Assembly: GCF_009769735.1 (NCBI RefSeq)
Contig: NZ_WSRO01000002.1
Location: 2,678,001-2,742,000 of the forward strand
Length of the DNA: 64,000 nucleotides
Reading direction: 5' to 3'
From: Streptomyces sp. BA2
GTDB taxonomy: Bacteria; Actinomycetota; Actinomycetes; Streptomycetales; Streptomycetaceae
Shown here: positions 8,817 to 17,951 of the stretch, in pieces
Numbering within the stretch: the stretch's first letter is position 1
How the letters are laid out: each line of letters begins with the position of its first letter
Translations under genes and position numbers: made by a program
Notes under the pieces: model-generated
Seen by the model: only the letters and a program-made list of their open reading frames with translations
Database searches by the model: none
Told to the model about the DNA's origin: nothing

Positions 8817-11336
8817 GTGACCCGTCTCCGTAACGAAGCCCTGGACCTGCCCGTACGCGGCGCGCTGCCCGCGCTGGGCGCCGCCCTGGACGGGCCCGGC
8901 AGCGCCGTGCTGTGCGCACCGCCCGGTACGGGCAAGACGACGCTGGTGCCGCTGGCCCTCGCGGGGCTTCTCGGGGACGGTCCTGTACGTCGTGTGGTCG
9001 TCGCCGAGCCACGGCGCATCGCCGCTCGGGCCGCCGCGCGGCGGATGGCGTGGCTGCTCGGCGAGAAGGTCGGGGAGAGCGTCGGGTACACGGTGCGCGG
9101 TGAGCGTGTGGTGGGCCGCCACGCGCGCGTGGAGGTCGTCACGACAGGTGTCCTGTTGCAGCGGCTGCAGCGGGACCAGGAGTTGACCGGTGTCGACGTG
9201 GTGATCATCGACGAGTGCCACGAACGGCATCTCGACGCGGACACCGTGGCGGCGTTCCTGGTCGATGTGCGGGCGGCGCTGCGGCCCGAGCTGCGGCTCG
9301 TGGCGGCGTCCGCGACGACGGACGCGGAGGGGTGGGCGCGGATCCTCGGGGACGCCCCCGTGGTGGAGGCGCGGGGCACCTCGCATCCGGTCGAGGTCGT
9401 CTGGGCGCCGCCCGCGCGTCCGGTGCGGCCGCCGCACGGGATGCGGGTGGATCCGGCGCAGCTCACGCATGTGGCGTCGGTGGTGCGGCGGGCGCTGGCC
9501 GAGCGGGACGGGGACGTCCTGTGCTTCCTGCCCGGGGTCGGTGAGATCGCGCGGGTGGCGGGGCAGCTGGGTGACGTCCCCGCGGAGGTGCTTCAGGTGC
9601 ACGGGCGGGCGTCCGCCGACGTGCAGGACGCGGTGCTTGCGGGCTCGTCGGGAGGCGCCCGGCGGGTGGTCCTCGCGACGTCGGTGGCCGAGTCCTCGCT
9701 GACGGTGCCTGGTGTGCGGGTCGTCGTCGACTCAGGGCTCGCGCGTGAGCCCCGCGTCGACCATGCGCGCGGGCTGAGCGCGCTGACGACGGTACGGGCT
9801 TCGCAGGCGTCGGGCCGGCAGCGGGCCGGTCGCGCGGGGCGTGAGGCGCCGGGGGCCGTGTACCGGTGCTGGGCGGAGGCCGAGGACGCCCGTCTGCCGC
9901 GCTTTCCGGCGCCGGAGATCAAGCTGGCGGACCTTTCCGCGTTCGCCTTGCAGGCGGCTTGCTGGGGGGATCCTGACGCCTCCGGTCTGGCCCTGCTCGA
10001 TCCGCCGCCGGGTGGCGCGATGGCGGCTGCGCGTGCCGTCCTGACGGCGGTCGGGGCGGTGGACCCCGGGTCGGGGCGGGTCACGGAGCGGGGCGCGCGG
10101 ATGGCGCGGGTCGGGCTTCACCCCCGCTTGGCGCGGGCCCTGCTGGACGCGGCACCCCTCGTGGGGGCGCGCCGCGCGGCCGAGGTGGTGGCCCTCCTGA
10201 GCGAGGAGCCGCCGCGTGAGTACGGGGACGACCTCGCGGCGGCCTGGCGCGTGGCCCGGCGGGGCGGCGACGGGTACGCGGCGCGGTGGCGCACGGAGGT
10301 GCGGAGGCTGACCGCGGCGGTGCCCGCGCCTTCGGAGCCGCGGGACGCCGGAAGCGATGAGCACGTCGCCGGGCTCGTTGCCGCCCTCGCCTTTCCCGAG
10401 CGGGTGGCCCAAGGGCGAGGCGACGGGACGTACCTCATGGTGAACGGGACCCGGGGCGAGGTACGGGCCGGGTCCGCGCTGACCGGTGCGGAGTGGATCG
10501 CCGTGGCCGTGGCCGACCGGCCCGTGGGCGCCGGGCACGCGCGCGTGCTGCTCGGCGGGCACATCGACGAGGGCGTCGCCCGGAGCGCCGCCGCGCCCCT
10601 CTACCGCGAGGGGGACGAGGTCGCCTGGACCGACGGGGATCTCGTCGCGCGGCACGTCGAGCGTCTCGGCGCCGTGGAACTGGCGGTGCGGCCCCTCAAG
10701 AAGCCCGCCCCCGGCCTCGTACGAGAAGGGCTGCTCGCGGGGCTCCAGGAAGAAGGGACCTCGCTCCTGAACTGGTCCCAGGGGGCTCGGGAGCTGCGGG
10801 AGCGGCTCGCGTTTCTGCACCGGCATCTGGGGGCGCCCTGGCCCGACGTGTCCGAAAGCGCCCTGCACGCGCGCGTGGACGAGTGGTTGGAGCCCGAGCT
10901 GTCCAAGGCGCGGCGCCGGGCCGACCTGCGGCGCATCGACGCAGGCCAGGCGCTCAACCGCCTGCTGCCCTGGGCGACCGGCGAGGCCACCCGCCTAGAC
11001 GCGCTCGCTCCGGAGCGGGTGGCGGTGCCCAGTGGTTCCAGGATCCGCATCGACTACTCCGACCCCGAACAGCCCGTCCTCGCGGTGAAGTTGCAGGAGA
11101 TGTTCGGGCTCGCCGAGACCCCTCGTATCGCGGACGGCGGCGTACCCGTCCTCGTGCATCTGCTCTCCCCCGCGGGACGCCCCGCCGCCGTCACCGCCGA
11201 TCTCGCCTCCTTCTGGCGGGACGGCTACCGGGCGGTGCGGGCCGAGCTTCGCGGGCGGTATCCGAAGCATCCGTGGCCGGAGGATCCGGCGGCCGCCGAG
11301 GCGACGCGGTTCACCAACGCCCGGCTCAGGCGTTGA
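8817..11336 (+). CDS. hrpB: ATP-dependent helicase HrpB
   Basis: DExH-box superfamily 2 helicase of 839 residues, the usual length. The Walker A motif APPGTGKTT is near residue 36; motif II is IIDECHERHLD near residue 130; ASATTDAEG is motif III; QRAGRAGREAPGAVYR is motif VI. The C-terminal HrpB-specific domain follows, including LLNWSQGARELRERLAFLH and the end region FWRDGYRAVRAELRGRYPKHPWPEDP. The physiological role of HrpB is poorly known. The GTG start is within 4 bp of the upstream stop. The 3' end overlaps the convergent DUF3068 gene by 11 bp. Confidence 0.93.
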   Translation: MTRLRNEALDLPVRGALPALGAALDGPGSAVLCAPPGTGKTTLVPLALAGLLGDGPVRRVVVAEPRRIAARAAARRMAWLLGEKVGESVGYTVRGERVVGRHARVEVVTTGVLLQRLQRDQELTGVDVVIIDECHERHLDADTVAAFLVDVRAALRPELRLVAASATTDAEGWARILGDAPVVEARGTSHPVEVVWAPPARPVRPPHGMRVDPAQLTHVASVVRRALAERDGDVLCFLPGVGEIARVAGQLGDVPAEVLQVHGRASADVQDAVLAGSSGGARRVVLATSVAESSLTVPGVRVVVDSGLAREPRVDHARGLSALTTVRASQASGRQRAGRAGREAPGAVYRCWAEAEDARLPRFPAPEIKLADLSAFALQAACWGDPDASGLALLDPPPGGAMAAARAVLTAVGAVDPGSGRVTERGARMARVGLHPRLARALLDAAPLVGARRAAEVVALLSEEPPREYGDDLAAAWRVARRGGDGYAARWRTEVRRLTAAVPAPSEPRDAGSDEHVAGLVAALAFPERVAQGRGDGTYLMVNGTRGEVRAGSALTGAEWIAVAVADRPVGAGHARVLLGGHIDEGVARSAAAPLYREGDEVAWTDGDLVARHVERLGAVELAVRPLKKPAPGLVREGLLAGLQEEGTSLLNWSQGARELRERLAFLHRHLGAPWPDVSESALHARVDEWLEPELSKARRRADLRRIDAGQALNRLLPWATGEATRLDALAPERVAVPSGSRIRIDYSDPEQPVLAVKLQEMFGLAETPRIADGGVPVLVHLLSPAGRPAAVTADLASFWRDGYRAVRAELRGRYPKHPWPEDPAAAEATRFTNARLRR

Positions 11337-12318
11337 CCGGTTCCGGCTCGGGCGCCGCCGTGGCCTCCGGTTCGCCGGGCCTGCGGCTGCGGGCCTCCAG
11401 CCAGAGGGAGAGGGCGAGCAGGAGGAGGCCGAGGCCCAGGAAGCCCCAGGGGAGATAGGACGTCATGAGGAGGACCAGGACGCGCTGGGACTTCACCAGG
11501 TCGACCGTGTTCTTGATGTAGTCCTCGCGCATCTTCACGTGCCCTGCGAAGACCGTGACCTTGTCGCGGTCGCCGAGGAGTGTGCCGCCGCGCAGCTCGT
11601 TCTTCTGGATCTCCTCGCCGTAGACGGGCGCCCCGGTGGTCGGCTCGACCCAGAACTTGCGGACGGTCGTGTACCAGCGCGTCGTGCCCGTCTTGTCGAG
11701 GGACTCCGGGGTGATGCCCTTGATCGGCATCGTCTTGGGCATGGGGACCTTGGTCCAGGGGATGGTCTGCTCGAAGTAGTAGACCTTCACGCCGCGGAAG
11801 GTCTGCGTGCCCTTGTAGTGGATGGGTTTGGTGACGCGGGCCTGGGCGTCGAAGTACTCGTAGTCCCGCTTCTCGGTCAGGAAGGGCCACTTGAACTCGA
11901 TGCCCTCGCGCTTGACCGCGTCGCCGTCGACCATCTCGCCCGTGGCGTGCACCGGTTCCTGGCTGTGCGCGTCGAAGATGTAGCGCTCGGGGACCTTGGA
12001 GACCATCTTGCCGTCGGGCCCCTGGACGTAGGAGAGGGCGTCCCAGACGACGACGTCGCGGTCCGCACTCTTCTCGATCTTCTCCGAGGCCTCCACGTTG
12101 CCCTTGAGTGTCTGGACGACGGTGACCTTGGAGACCTTCTTGGCCCGCATGGTGCCGTAGTCGACGAGGATCGGGTTCTTCGCCTCGAGCACCGCCTCCT
12201 GGTACTGGCTCGGCGGGATCTTGGCGAGGCGCGGGAAGGCGTACCAGCGCATGAGCGGGGACATCGCCGTGAAGAACACGGCGAAGGCGAGCAGGATCAG
12301 GCTGGCCTTGCGGCGCAT
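11326..12318 (-). CDS. DUF3068 (PorA-like) membrane-anchored protein
   Basis: A 330-residue protein with an N-terminal membrane/signal segment (residues about 5-22) and a C-terminal one (about 284-306) before a short Arg-rich cytoplasmic tail. The long region between should be extracytoplasmic. YFEQTIPWTKVPMPKTMP and TTRWYTTVRKFWVEPTTG are typical of the actinobacterial DUF3068 family; function is unknown. ATG at 12318 follows GGGAGGG. The stop overlaps the end of hrpB on the other strand. Confidence 0.8.
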   Translation of the reverse strand: MRRKASLILLAFAVFFTAMSPLMRWYAFPRLAKIPPSQYQEAVLEAKNPILVDYGTMRAKKVSKVTVVQTLKGNVEASEKIEKSADRDVVVWDALSYVQGPDGKMVSKVPERYIFDAHSQEPVHATGEMVDGDAVKREGIEFKWPFLTEKRDYEYFDAQARVTKPIHYKGTQTFRGVKVYYFEQTIPWTKVPMPKTMPIKGITPESLDKTGTTRWYTTVRKFWVEPTTGAPVYGEEIQKNELRGGTLLGDRDKVTVFAGHVKMREDYIKNTVDLVKSQRVLVLLMTSYLPWGFLGLGLLLLALSLWLEARSRRPGEPEATAAPEPEPVNA

Positions 12319-12348
12319 CGCGGCGGCCCTCCCTACGGAGACGGGCGG

Positions 12349-12388
12349 TTGACGGTCAGGGGTGCTTCTTGACGGTCACGGGTGCTTG
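12349..12388. repeat. 20-bp tandem duplication
   Basis: Two copies of a 20-bp unit starting TTGACGGTCA (12349-12368 and 12369-12388) match at 18 of 20 positions. The second copy contains the stop codon of the small SPW_0924-like gene. Confidence 0.8.
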
Positions 12389-12510
12389 GGGACGGTGGTG
12401 AGCAGCGGCTCCGGCGAGGTCTCGCCGGGCGGGGCCCCCATCGCGGTGATGGTCAGGACCAGGGCGAGGGCGACGGCAAGACCGGTCGCGGCGGCGATGA
12501 GAGCGCGCAT
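12376..12510 (-). CDS. small membrane protein, SPW_0924-like
   Basis: A 44-residue protein too short for many gene finders. It has a single hydrophobic segment (residues about 4-23, LIAAATGLAVALALVLTITA) followed by a short Pro-rich tail GAPPGETSPEPLL. It matches my memory of the SPW_0924 family of tiny Streptomyces proteins. ATG at 12510 has GGGAGGAT upstream at ideal spacing, the best argument that it is real. It lies just upstream of the DUF3068 gene on the same strand (gap of 57 bp). Function unknown. Confidence 0.75.
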   Translation of the reverse strand: MRALIAAATGLAVALALVLTITAMGAPPGETSPEPLLTTVPKHP

Positions 12511-12635
12511 GCGGATCCTCCCGAGGCGGGGAAACCTGACGGCGTCGAGGACGCCGACCATGAACTGACAGGGCGTCAGGGCTGGGGCACCGTAGCAACG
12601 CGACGGCCAGATGAGAACACGTTGCACACACAGAG

Positions 12636-12666
12636 ACGCCCCTGCGCCGGGCGGGCGCAGGGGCGT
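12636..12666 (-). terminator. terminator after the lytic transglycosylase gene
   Basis: Perfect 13-bp inverted repeat ACGCCCCTGCGCC / GGCGCAGGGGCGT with a 5-nt loop, 28 bp past the stop at 12695. Confidence 0.85.
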
Positions 12667-12694
12667 TCGTGTGTGCGGCAGGTGTCCTGTGCGG

Positions 12695-14407
12695 CTAGGC
12701 CGCGGGGGCCGCCACCTTCAGTTCGACCGTGAGCGTCGCGCCGCCCACGGTGGTGACGCGCAGGAGATACGTGCCCGCGGCGTCGTCGGCGTACATCTTG
12801 GGGAGCTTGAGCACGCCGTTCGCGTCCGTCTTCAGGGCCTTGAGGGTGCGGGCCGGCTTGCCGTCCGCACCCTTGAAGTACGGACCCTTGTCGTTGGCCG
12901 TGGCGTCCGCCGCCGACTTGATCATGGTGGCGGTGGCCGCCACGCGGTCGGCGGCCACTCCCTTGTACGTCGCCTTGACCTCGACCTGGTCGGCGAACTC
13001 CTTGCCCGGCTCACAGGTCAGCGCCTTGTCGCTGGTCCTGGCCAGGGCGTCGGCCTGGCGCGCGGTGACCGTCGCCGTGTAGTCGAGGCCGGGGAGCGAG
13101 CGGCCGACGACCGTGGCGCGGACCGTGAACTCACCGGCCTTCTCGCCCGCCTTGACCACCGGGGCGGTGGCCTTGCCCGAAGCACTCGTGGTGACGGTCG
13201 CGCTGGTGGCGCCGCCGGGGAAGCGCGCGTCGGTGTCGCCGACGATCGCGAACTTCACCTTGGCCTTGGCCACGGCCGAGCCCGACGCGGACTCCGTGCG
13301 CACCTCGACGCGCTCGGCGAAGGCGTCGCCCGCCGTCGCGGCGAGCTTGCCGGTGCCGGCGTCCTCCAGGCTCGCGACCCGGTCGGTGGGCGTGGGGTTG
13401 GGCTTCGGGGTCTCGGAGCCGCCGCCGCCCGTGGGCGGAGTGGTCGGGCCGCCGCTGCCGCCGCCGTTGTTACCGGGCTCGGACGGCTTGTCGTCGCCGG
13501 GCTTGGGCGGCTTCGGTGAGGGCGAACCGGACGCCGGGGGCGTGGGCGTGGGGCTCGGGCTCGCGCTCGGGCCGTTGCCGATGCCGTTGCCGTCGCTGCG
13601 GTCGTTCGGCAGGACGCCCGTGCCGTCGGGGACCTCGTGGGTGCCCTTGCGGTAGTACTCCAGCCACGACAGGACCGTGTTCAGGTAGTCCGTCGAACGG
13701 TTGTAGCTGAGGATCGCCTTGTGCAGATCGGCCTCGACGGACAAGTCGCGGTCGTTGGCGCAGAGATAGCGTCCCGCGGCGAGCGCGGCGTCGTAGATGT
13801 TGTTCGGGTCCTTCTTGCCGTCCGCGTTGCCGTCCTGCGCCCATGTCGCCCACGTCGAGGGGATGAACTGCATGGGGCCGACCGCGCGGTCGTGCGTCTC
13901 GTCGCCGTCGTACGCGCCGTTGTCGGTGTCGGTGATCTTCGCGAAGCCGTTGCCGTCGAGGACCGGGCCGCGGATCGAGGCGAGCGTCGTGCCGTTCGCG
14001 TCCACCTGGCCGCCGCGCGCCTGGCCCGACTCGACCTTGCCTATCGCGGCGAGCAGTTCCCAGGGCAGCTTGCAGCCGGGCTGGGAGGTGGCCAGGGAGG
14101 CCTCGGCCTTCTTGTACGCGTCCAGGACGGTGGCCGGGAGCCCAGCCTCGGTCTTGTCGTCGCCGCCGTTGGGCGCTCCGGTCGGCGGGACCGGGGTGTT
14201 GAGGGGCGGCAGGTCGGTGTAATAGGGGGAGTTGCCGGTCGCGGAATCCTCTGGTGGCGGCGTGGCGCCGGATGCCCCCGCCCGCTCGTCGCGAGGCACG
14301 TCCGTCACGCCCGGGGCCTGGGATGCCGCGAGTGCGGCCACCGCCGCCGCGGCCACCGCGGTGGTCACCGCTCCCCTGCGCAACCGCCTGCCGAATACCG
14401 CCGCCAT
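12695..14407 (-). CDS. secreted lytic transglycosylase with C-terminal Ig-like domains
   Basis: Cleaves the glycan strand of peptidoglycan outside the membrane. The 570-residue protein has a signal peptide (RRLRRG followed by an Ala/Val core, cleavage near residue 30-35). An SLT-type domain occupies about 90-260: catalytic Glu126 lies in LLAAIGKVESGQARGG, followed by AVGPMQFIPSTWATWAQDGN and AAGRYLCANDRDLS. A Pro/Gly/Ser-rich linker (about 275-335) leads to about two beta-sandwich repeats (340-570, for example FAERVEVRTESASGSAVA and FADQVEVKATYKGVAAD), like bacterial Ig-like domains. GGGGAGGG lies upstream of the ATG at 14407. Confidence 0.87.
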   Translation of the reverse strand: MAAVFGRRLRRGAVTTAVAAAAVAALAASQAPGVTDVPRDERAGASGATPPPEDSATGNSPYYTDLPPLNTPVPPTGAPNGGDDKTEAGLPATVLDAYKKAEASLATSQPGCKLPWELLAAIGKVESGQARGGQVDANGTTLASIRGPVLDGNGFAKITDTDNGAYDGDETHDRAVGPMQFIPSTWATWAQDGNADGKKDPNNIYDAALAAGRYLCANDRDLSVEADLHKAILSYNRSTDYLNTVLSWLEYYRKGTHEVPDGTGVLPNDRSDGNGIGNGPSASPSPTPTPPASGSPSPKPPKPGDDKPSEPGNNGGGSGGPTTPPTGGGGSETPKPNPTPTDRVASLEDAGTGKLAATAGDAFAERVEVRTESASGSAVAKAKVKFAIVGDTDARFPGGATSATVTTSASGKATAPVVKAGEKAGEFTVRATVVGRSLPGLDYTATVTARQADALARTSDKALTCEPGKEFADQVEVKATYKGVAADRVAATATMIKSAADATANDKGPYFKGADGKPARTLKALKTDANGVLKLPKMYADDAAGTYLLRVTTVGGATLTVELKVAAPAA

Positions 14408-14500
14408 GACCGTGAATCCCTCCCCTTGACGACTGTGCGTGTCGCCGCCCGCTCTACCATGCTCCCCGTTGCGCTCCCCAGCGGGCCGACTCAGGCGACA

Positions 14501-15013
14501 CTACGACAACTTCCGGCGCCCAGACACCCGTTCGTGCCCGATTTTCACCGGTTGGCCGCGTCCTGTTCGGGCGGGGTGCACTGCCGCACGCCCTTTGTTG
14601 AGGGCGCGGTGCACGGCCTGAGAGACGCGTTCGATGGTACGGGCTACGTACTGCGTCGTGGGGTGGTCGTGCGAGAGGCCGCGGCCCCAGTCCTGGGCAC
14701 GGCGGAGGGCCGCCTCCATGATCATGACCTTGGCGACGCTCGCGGTGTCGTAACGGCGGCTGCTGCCGAGGGCGCAGCTGAGGCCCGTGGCGGGGTCGTG
14801 GAGGGCCACGGACACGGTGCCCCGCCGGGCGACCAGAGCGGCGCGGATGTCGCGGGAGAGCTGGGCGGCGAGGGCCGGGTCGCCGCGGGCCGTACGGAAG
14901 GGCGCGCGTTGCACCGCGCTGGCTCGAGCGGCGGTAGCGGGTATCGGGGTGAGGAGAGCGGTGGCTATGGCCGTGGCTATGACCGCCCGGCAGTTTCGCA
15001 GGTGTGGGGCCAT
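14501..15013 (-). pseudogene. truncated serine hydrolase (class A beta-lactamase-like), N-terminal part only
   Basis: The 170-residue frame starts with a secretion signal (MAPHLRNCRAVIATAIATAL) and reaches the Ser-x-x-Lys active-site box in TASVAKVMIMEAALRRAQ (motif SVAK). Family members are usually about 270-300 residues, with an SDN-type motif soon after and KTG later. Here the sequence after DWGRGLS departs into a basic stretch (HRALNKGRAAVHPARTGRG) and stops, and neither motif is present in any frame that I can find. This suggests loss of the catalytic C-terminal part. The start is weakly supported, with no clear ribosome binding site. Confidence 0.6.
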
Positions 15014-15092
15014 GCGGTCATCGTGGCCGGGGGGCCTGGGCGGGGCTCGGGGGCGAGGGCCACTAGGGTGAGGTCGGATTTCTGTACAAAAT

Positions 15093-15145
15093 GTCCGCAA
15101 TCGCCGGGCGGGCCGGAAATTCCGGCCCGCCCGGCGATTGCGGAC
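15093..15145. repeat. 53-bp perfect palindrome downstream of polA
   Basis: Two 26-bp arms (15093-15118 and 15120-15145) are exact reverse complements around a single A. The left arm starts GTCCGCAATCGCC. As RNA it would fold into a 24-bp stem with a 5-nt loop. It is 64 bp beyond the polA stop, so it probably terminates polA transcription. Confidence 0.95.
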
Positions 15146-15167
15146 GGACTCGGCGAAGCCGGTGATG
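15142..15167 (+). repeat. 26-bp dispersed repeat, copy 1
   Basis: Contains ACTCGGCGAAGCCGGTGATG (15148-15167). It matches 25 of 26 bases of 58932-58957. In both places it begins inside the right arm of a long palindrome. Confidence 0.85.
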
Positions 15168-15209
15168 CGCGGCGCTCCAGGAGAACCCCGCTCAAGCCCG
15201 GCGCGGCCG

Positions 15210-17951
15210 TCAGTGCGCGGCGGACTCCCAGTCCGCGCCCACGCCCACCGACACGTCCAGCGGAGCCCGCAGCGACACCGCGCCCGCCATTTCGCGCCGG
15301 ACGAGCTTCTCCACCTTGGCGCGCTCACCCGGAGCGATCTCCAGGACGATTTCGTCGTGGACCTGGAGCAGCATGCGGGAGTCGAGCTTCGCCTCCGTCA
15401 ACGCGCGGTGCACGTTCAGCATGGCGATCTTGACGATGTCCGCGGCCGTGCCCTGGATCGGGGCGTTCAGGGCCATCCGCTCGGCCATCTCGCGGCGCTG
15501 GCGGTTGTCGCTGTTGAGGTCGGGGAGATACCGGCGGCGGCCAAGCATCGTCTCCGTGTAGCCCGTCGCGCGGGCCTCGTCGACGGCTCGGCGCAGATAG
15601 TCCCGTACGCCACCGAACCGCTCGAAGTACGTGTCCATGAGCGCGCGGGCCTCGCCCGCCTCGATGTTCAGCTGCTGGGAGAGGCCGAACGCGGAGAGGC
15701 CGTACGCCAAGCCGTACGACATCGCCTTGATCTTGCGGCGCATCTCGGCGTCGACGGCTGAGCCCTCGACGGAGAAGACCTGCGAGGCGACCGTGGTGTG
15801 CAGGTCCTCGCCCGAGCTGAACGCCTCCAGGAGGCCCTCGTCCTCGGAGAGGTGGGCCATCACGCGCAGTTCGATCTGGCTGTAGTCCGCGGTCATCAGG
15901 GACTCGAAGCCCTCGCCGACCACGAAGCCGCGGCGGATCGCCCGGCCCTCGTCCGTGCGGACGGGGATGTTCTGGAGGTTCGGGTCGGTGGAGGAGAGGC
16001 GGCCCGTCGCCGCGACCGTCTGGTTGAAGGTCGTGTGGATGCGGGTGTCCGCGGCGATCGACTTGATCAGGCCCTCGACCGTCACGCGGAGCTTCGCCTG
16101 CTCACGGTGGCGGAGCATGATGACCGGCAGTTCGTTCTCGGTCTGGGCCGCGAGCCAGGCCAGGGCGTCCGCGTCCGTGGTGTACCCGGTCTTGGTCTTC
16201 TTCGTCTTGGGGAGATTCAGCTCGCCGAAGAGGACTTCCTGGAGCTGCTTTGGCGAGCCGAGGTTGAACTCGTGGCCCGCCGCCGCGTGCGCCTCCTTCA
16301 CCGCCTGCTGCACCGCGCCCGCGAACTGCTGCTCCATCGCCTCCAGATGGGCGCGGTCCGCCGCGATGCCGTGCCGCTCCAGGCGGGCCAGGAGAATGGA
16401 CGTCGGCAGTTCGATGTCCGTCAGGAGATTGCCCGCACCTACCTCCGGCAGCTTCTCGCCGAAGGCCGTGCCCAGGTCGAGGATCGTGCGGGCCTGCGAC
16501 ATCAGCGCGTCGGCCTCGGCCTGGTCGTCCTCTTCCGTACCGAAGGCGAGCTGTCCGTCCGCGGCAGACGCGGGCGCCAGCTCTCGGCCCAGGTACTCCA
16601 GAGACAGGGCGTCCAGGGCGAAGGAGCGGCGGCCGGGCTTGACCAGGTACGCGGCGAGCGCCGTGTCCATGGTGACGCCGTCCACCGTCCAGCCGTGCTC
16701 GGGGAAGACCCGCATCGTGGCCTTGGCGTTGTGCAGGACCTTGGGCTTCTTCGGGTCGGCGGCCCAGGCCGCGAAGGCGTTCTCGTCGGACTCGTCCAGG
16801 CGGGTCGGGTCGAACCAGGCCGCCGCTCCGCCGGCCGCCGCGAGGGCGACCTCGGTCACCGAGCCCGTGCCGAGCTGCCAGGTGTCGACCGTGGCCATGC
16901 CGAGGACCGCCTTGCCGTGCTCGGCGAGCCACGGCGCGAGCTCACCCGCGCCGAGCACCGAGCCGTCCAGCTCCACGCCCGGCTCGGCCGGGGTCTGGTC
17001 GGCCTCCTCCGCGCCGGGGTCGACGGCGAGGAGCCGCTCGCGCAGCGAGGGGTTGCGGATCTCCAGGGTGTCGAGGACCAGGGCGAGGGCCGTGCGGTCG
17101 TACGGAAGACGCTCCAGGTCGGCGACGGCCTTGGGGAGCTCGACGTCGCGCACCATCTCCGTGAGCCTGCGGTTCAGCTTCACCGCGTCCAGGTGATCGC
17201 GGAAGTTCTGTCCGGCCTTGCCCTTGACCTCTTCGGCGCGCTCGACGAGGTCCGCGAAGGAACCGAACTGGTTGATCCACTTCGCGGCGGTCTTCTCGCC
17301 CACCCCGGGGATGCCGGGGAGGTTGTCCGAGGGGTCGCCGCGCAGGGCCGCGAAGTCGGGGTACTGGCTGGGCGTGAGGCCGTACTTCTCCTCGACCTTC
17401 TCCGGGGTGAAGCGCGTCAGCTCGGAGACTCCCTTCGTGGGATACAGCACCGTCACGTGGTCGCTGATCAGCTGGAAGGAGTCGCGGTCGCCGGTGACGA
17501 TCAGGACCTCGAAGCCCGCCGCCTCGGCCTGGGTGGCGAGCGTGGCGATGACGTCGTCCGCCTCGAAGCCGTCCACCGCGAACCGCACCGCGTGCATCGC
17601 GTCGAGGATCTCGCCGATCAGCTCGACCTGGCCCTTGAACTCGTCCGGGGTCTTGGAGCGGTTCGCCTTGTACTCAGGGAACTCCGAGGAGCGCCACGTC
17701 TTGCGCGACACGTCGAAGGCGACCGCGAAGTGCGTGGGCGCCTCGTCGCGCAGGGTGTTCGCCAGCATCGACGCGAAGCCGTAGATCGCGTTCGTCGGCT
17801 GGCCCGTCGCGGTCGTGAAGTTCTCCGCGGGCAGCGCGAAGAACGCCCGGTAGGCCAGGGAGTGCCCGTCCATGAGGAGCAGGCGCGGACGCTGCTCGCC
17901 ACTCGGCTTCGTCGCGGTCTCGGACTTCTTCTTCGCTGCTTTTTCTGCCAC
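15210..17951 (-). CDS. polA: DNA polymerase I
   Basis: Gap-filling and repair polymerase, 913 residues. An N-terminal 5'-nuclease domain (RLLLMDGHSLAYRAFFALP; GFEADDVIATLA; GDRDSFQLI; IPGVGEKTAAKWI) is followed by a 3'-5' exonuclease-like domain and a family A polymerase domain (TGRLSSTDPNLQNIPVR; LMTADYSQIELRVMAHLSED; RRKIKAMSYGLAYGLS; LLQVHDEIVLE). The exonuclease domain lacks the metal-binding DxE motif (VLGMATVDTWQLG stands there), so proofreading is probably absent, as in other actinobacterial PolA. GTG at 17951 is preferred, with AGGATCGGGG upstream; the longer frame to 17975 lacks a site. Confidence 0.97.
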   Translation of the reverse strand: MAEKAAKKKSETATKPSGEQRPRLLLMDGHSLAYRAFFALPAENFTTATGQPTNAIYGFASMLANTLRDEAPTHFAVAFDVSRKTWRSSEFPEYKANRSKTPDEFKGQVELIGEILDAMHAVRFAVDGFEADDVIATLATQAEAAGFEVLIVTGDRDSFQLISDHVTVLYPTKGVSELTRFTPEKVEEKYGLTPSQYPDFAALRGDPSDNLPGIPGVGEKTAAKWINQFGSFADLVERAEEVKGKAGQNFRDHLDAVKLNRRLTEMVRDVELPKAVADLERLPYDRTALALVLDTLEIRNPSLRERLLAVDPGAEEADQTPAEPGVELDGSVLGAGELAPWLAEHGKAVLGMATVDTWQLGTGSVTEVALAAAGGAAAWFDPTRLDESDENAFAAWAADPKKPKVLHNAKATMRVFPEHGWTVDGVTMDTALAAYLVKPGRRSFALDALSLEYLGRELAPASAADGQLAFGTEEDDQAEADALMSQARTILDLGTAFGEKLPEVGAGNLLTDIELPTSILLARLERHGIAADRAHLEAMEQQFAGAVQQAVKEAHAAAGHEFNLGSPKQLQEVLFGELNLPKTKKTKTGYTTDADALAWLAAQTENELPVIMLRHREQAKLRVTVEGLIKSIAADTRIHTTFNQTVAATGRLSSTDPNLQNIPVRTDEGRAIRRGFVVGEGFESLMTADYSQIELRVMAHLSEDEGLLEAFSSGEDLHTTVASQVFSVEGSAVDAEMRRKIKAMSYGLAYGLSAFGLSQQLNIEAGEARALMDTYFERFGGVRDYLRRAVDEARATGYTETMLGRRRYLPDLNSDNRQRREMAERMALNAPIQGTAADIVKIAMLNVHRALTEAKLDSRMLLQVHDEIVLEIAPGERAKVEKLVRREMAGAVSLRAPLDVSVGVGADWESAAH

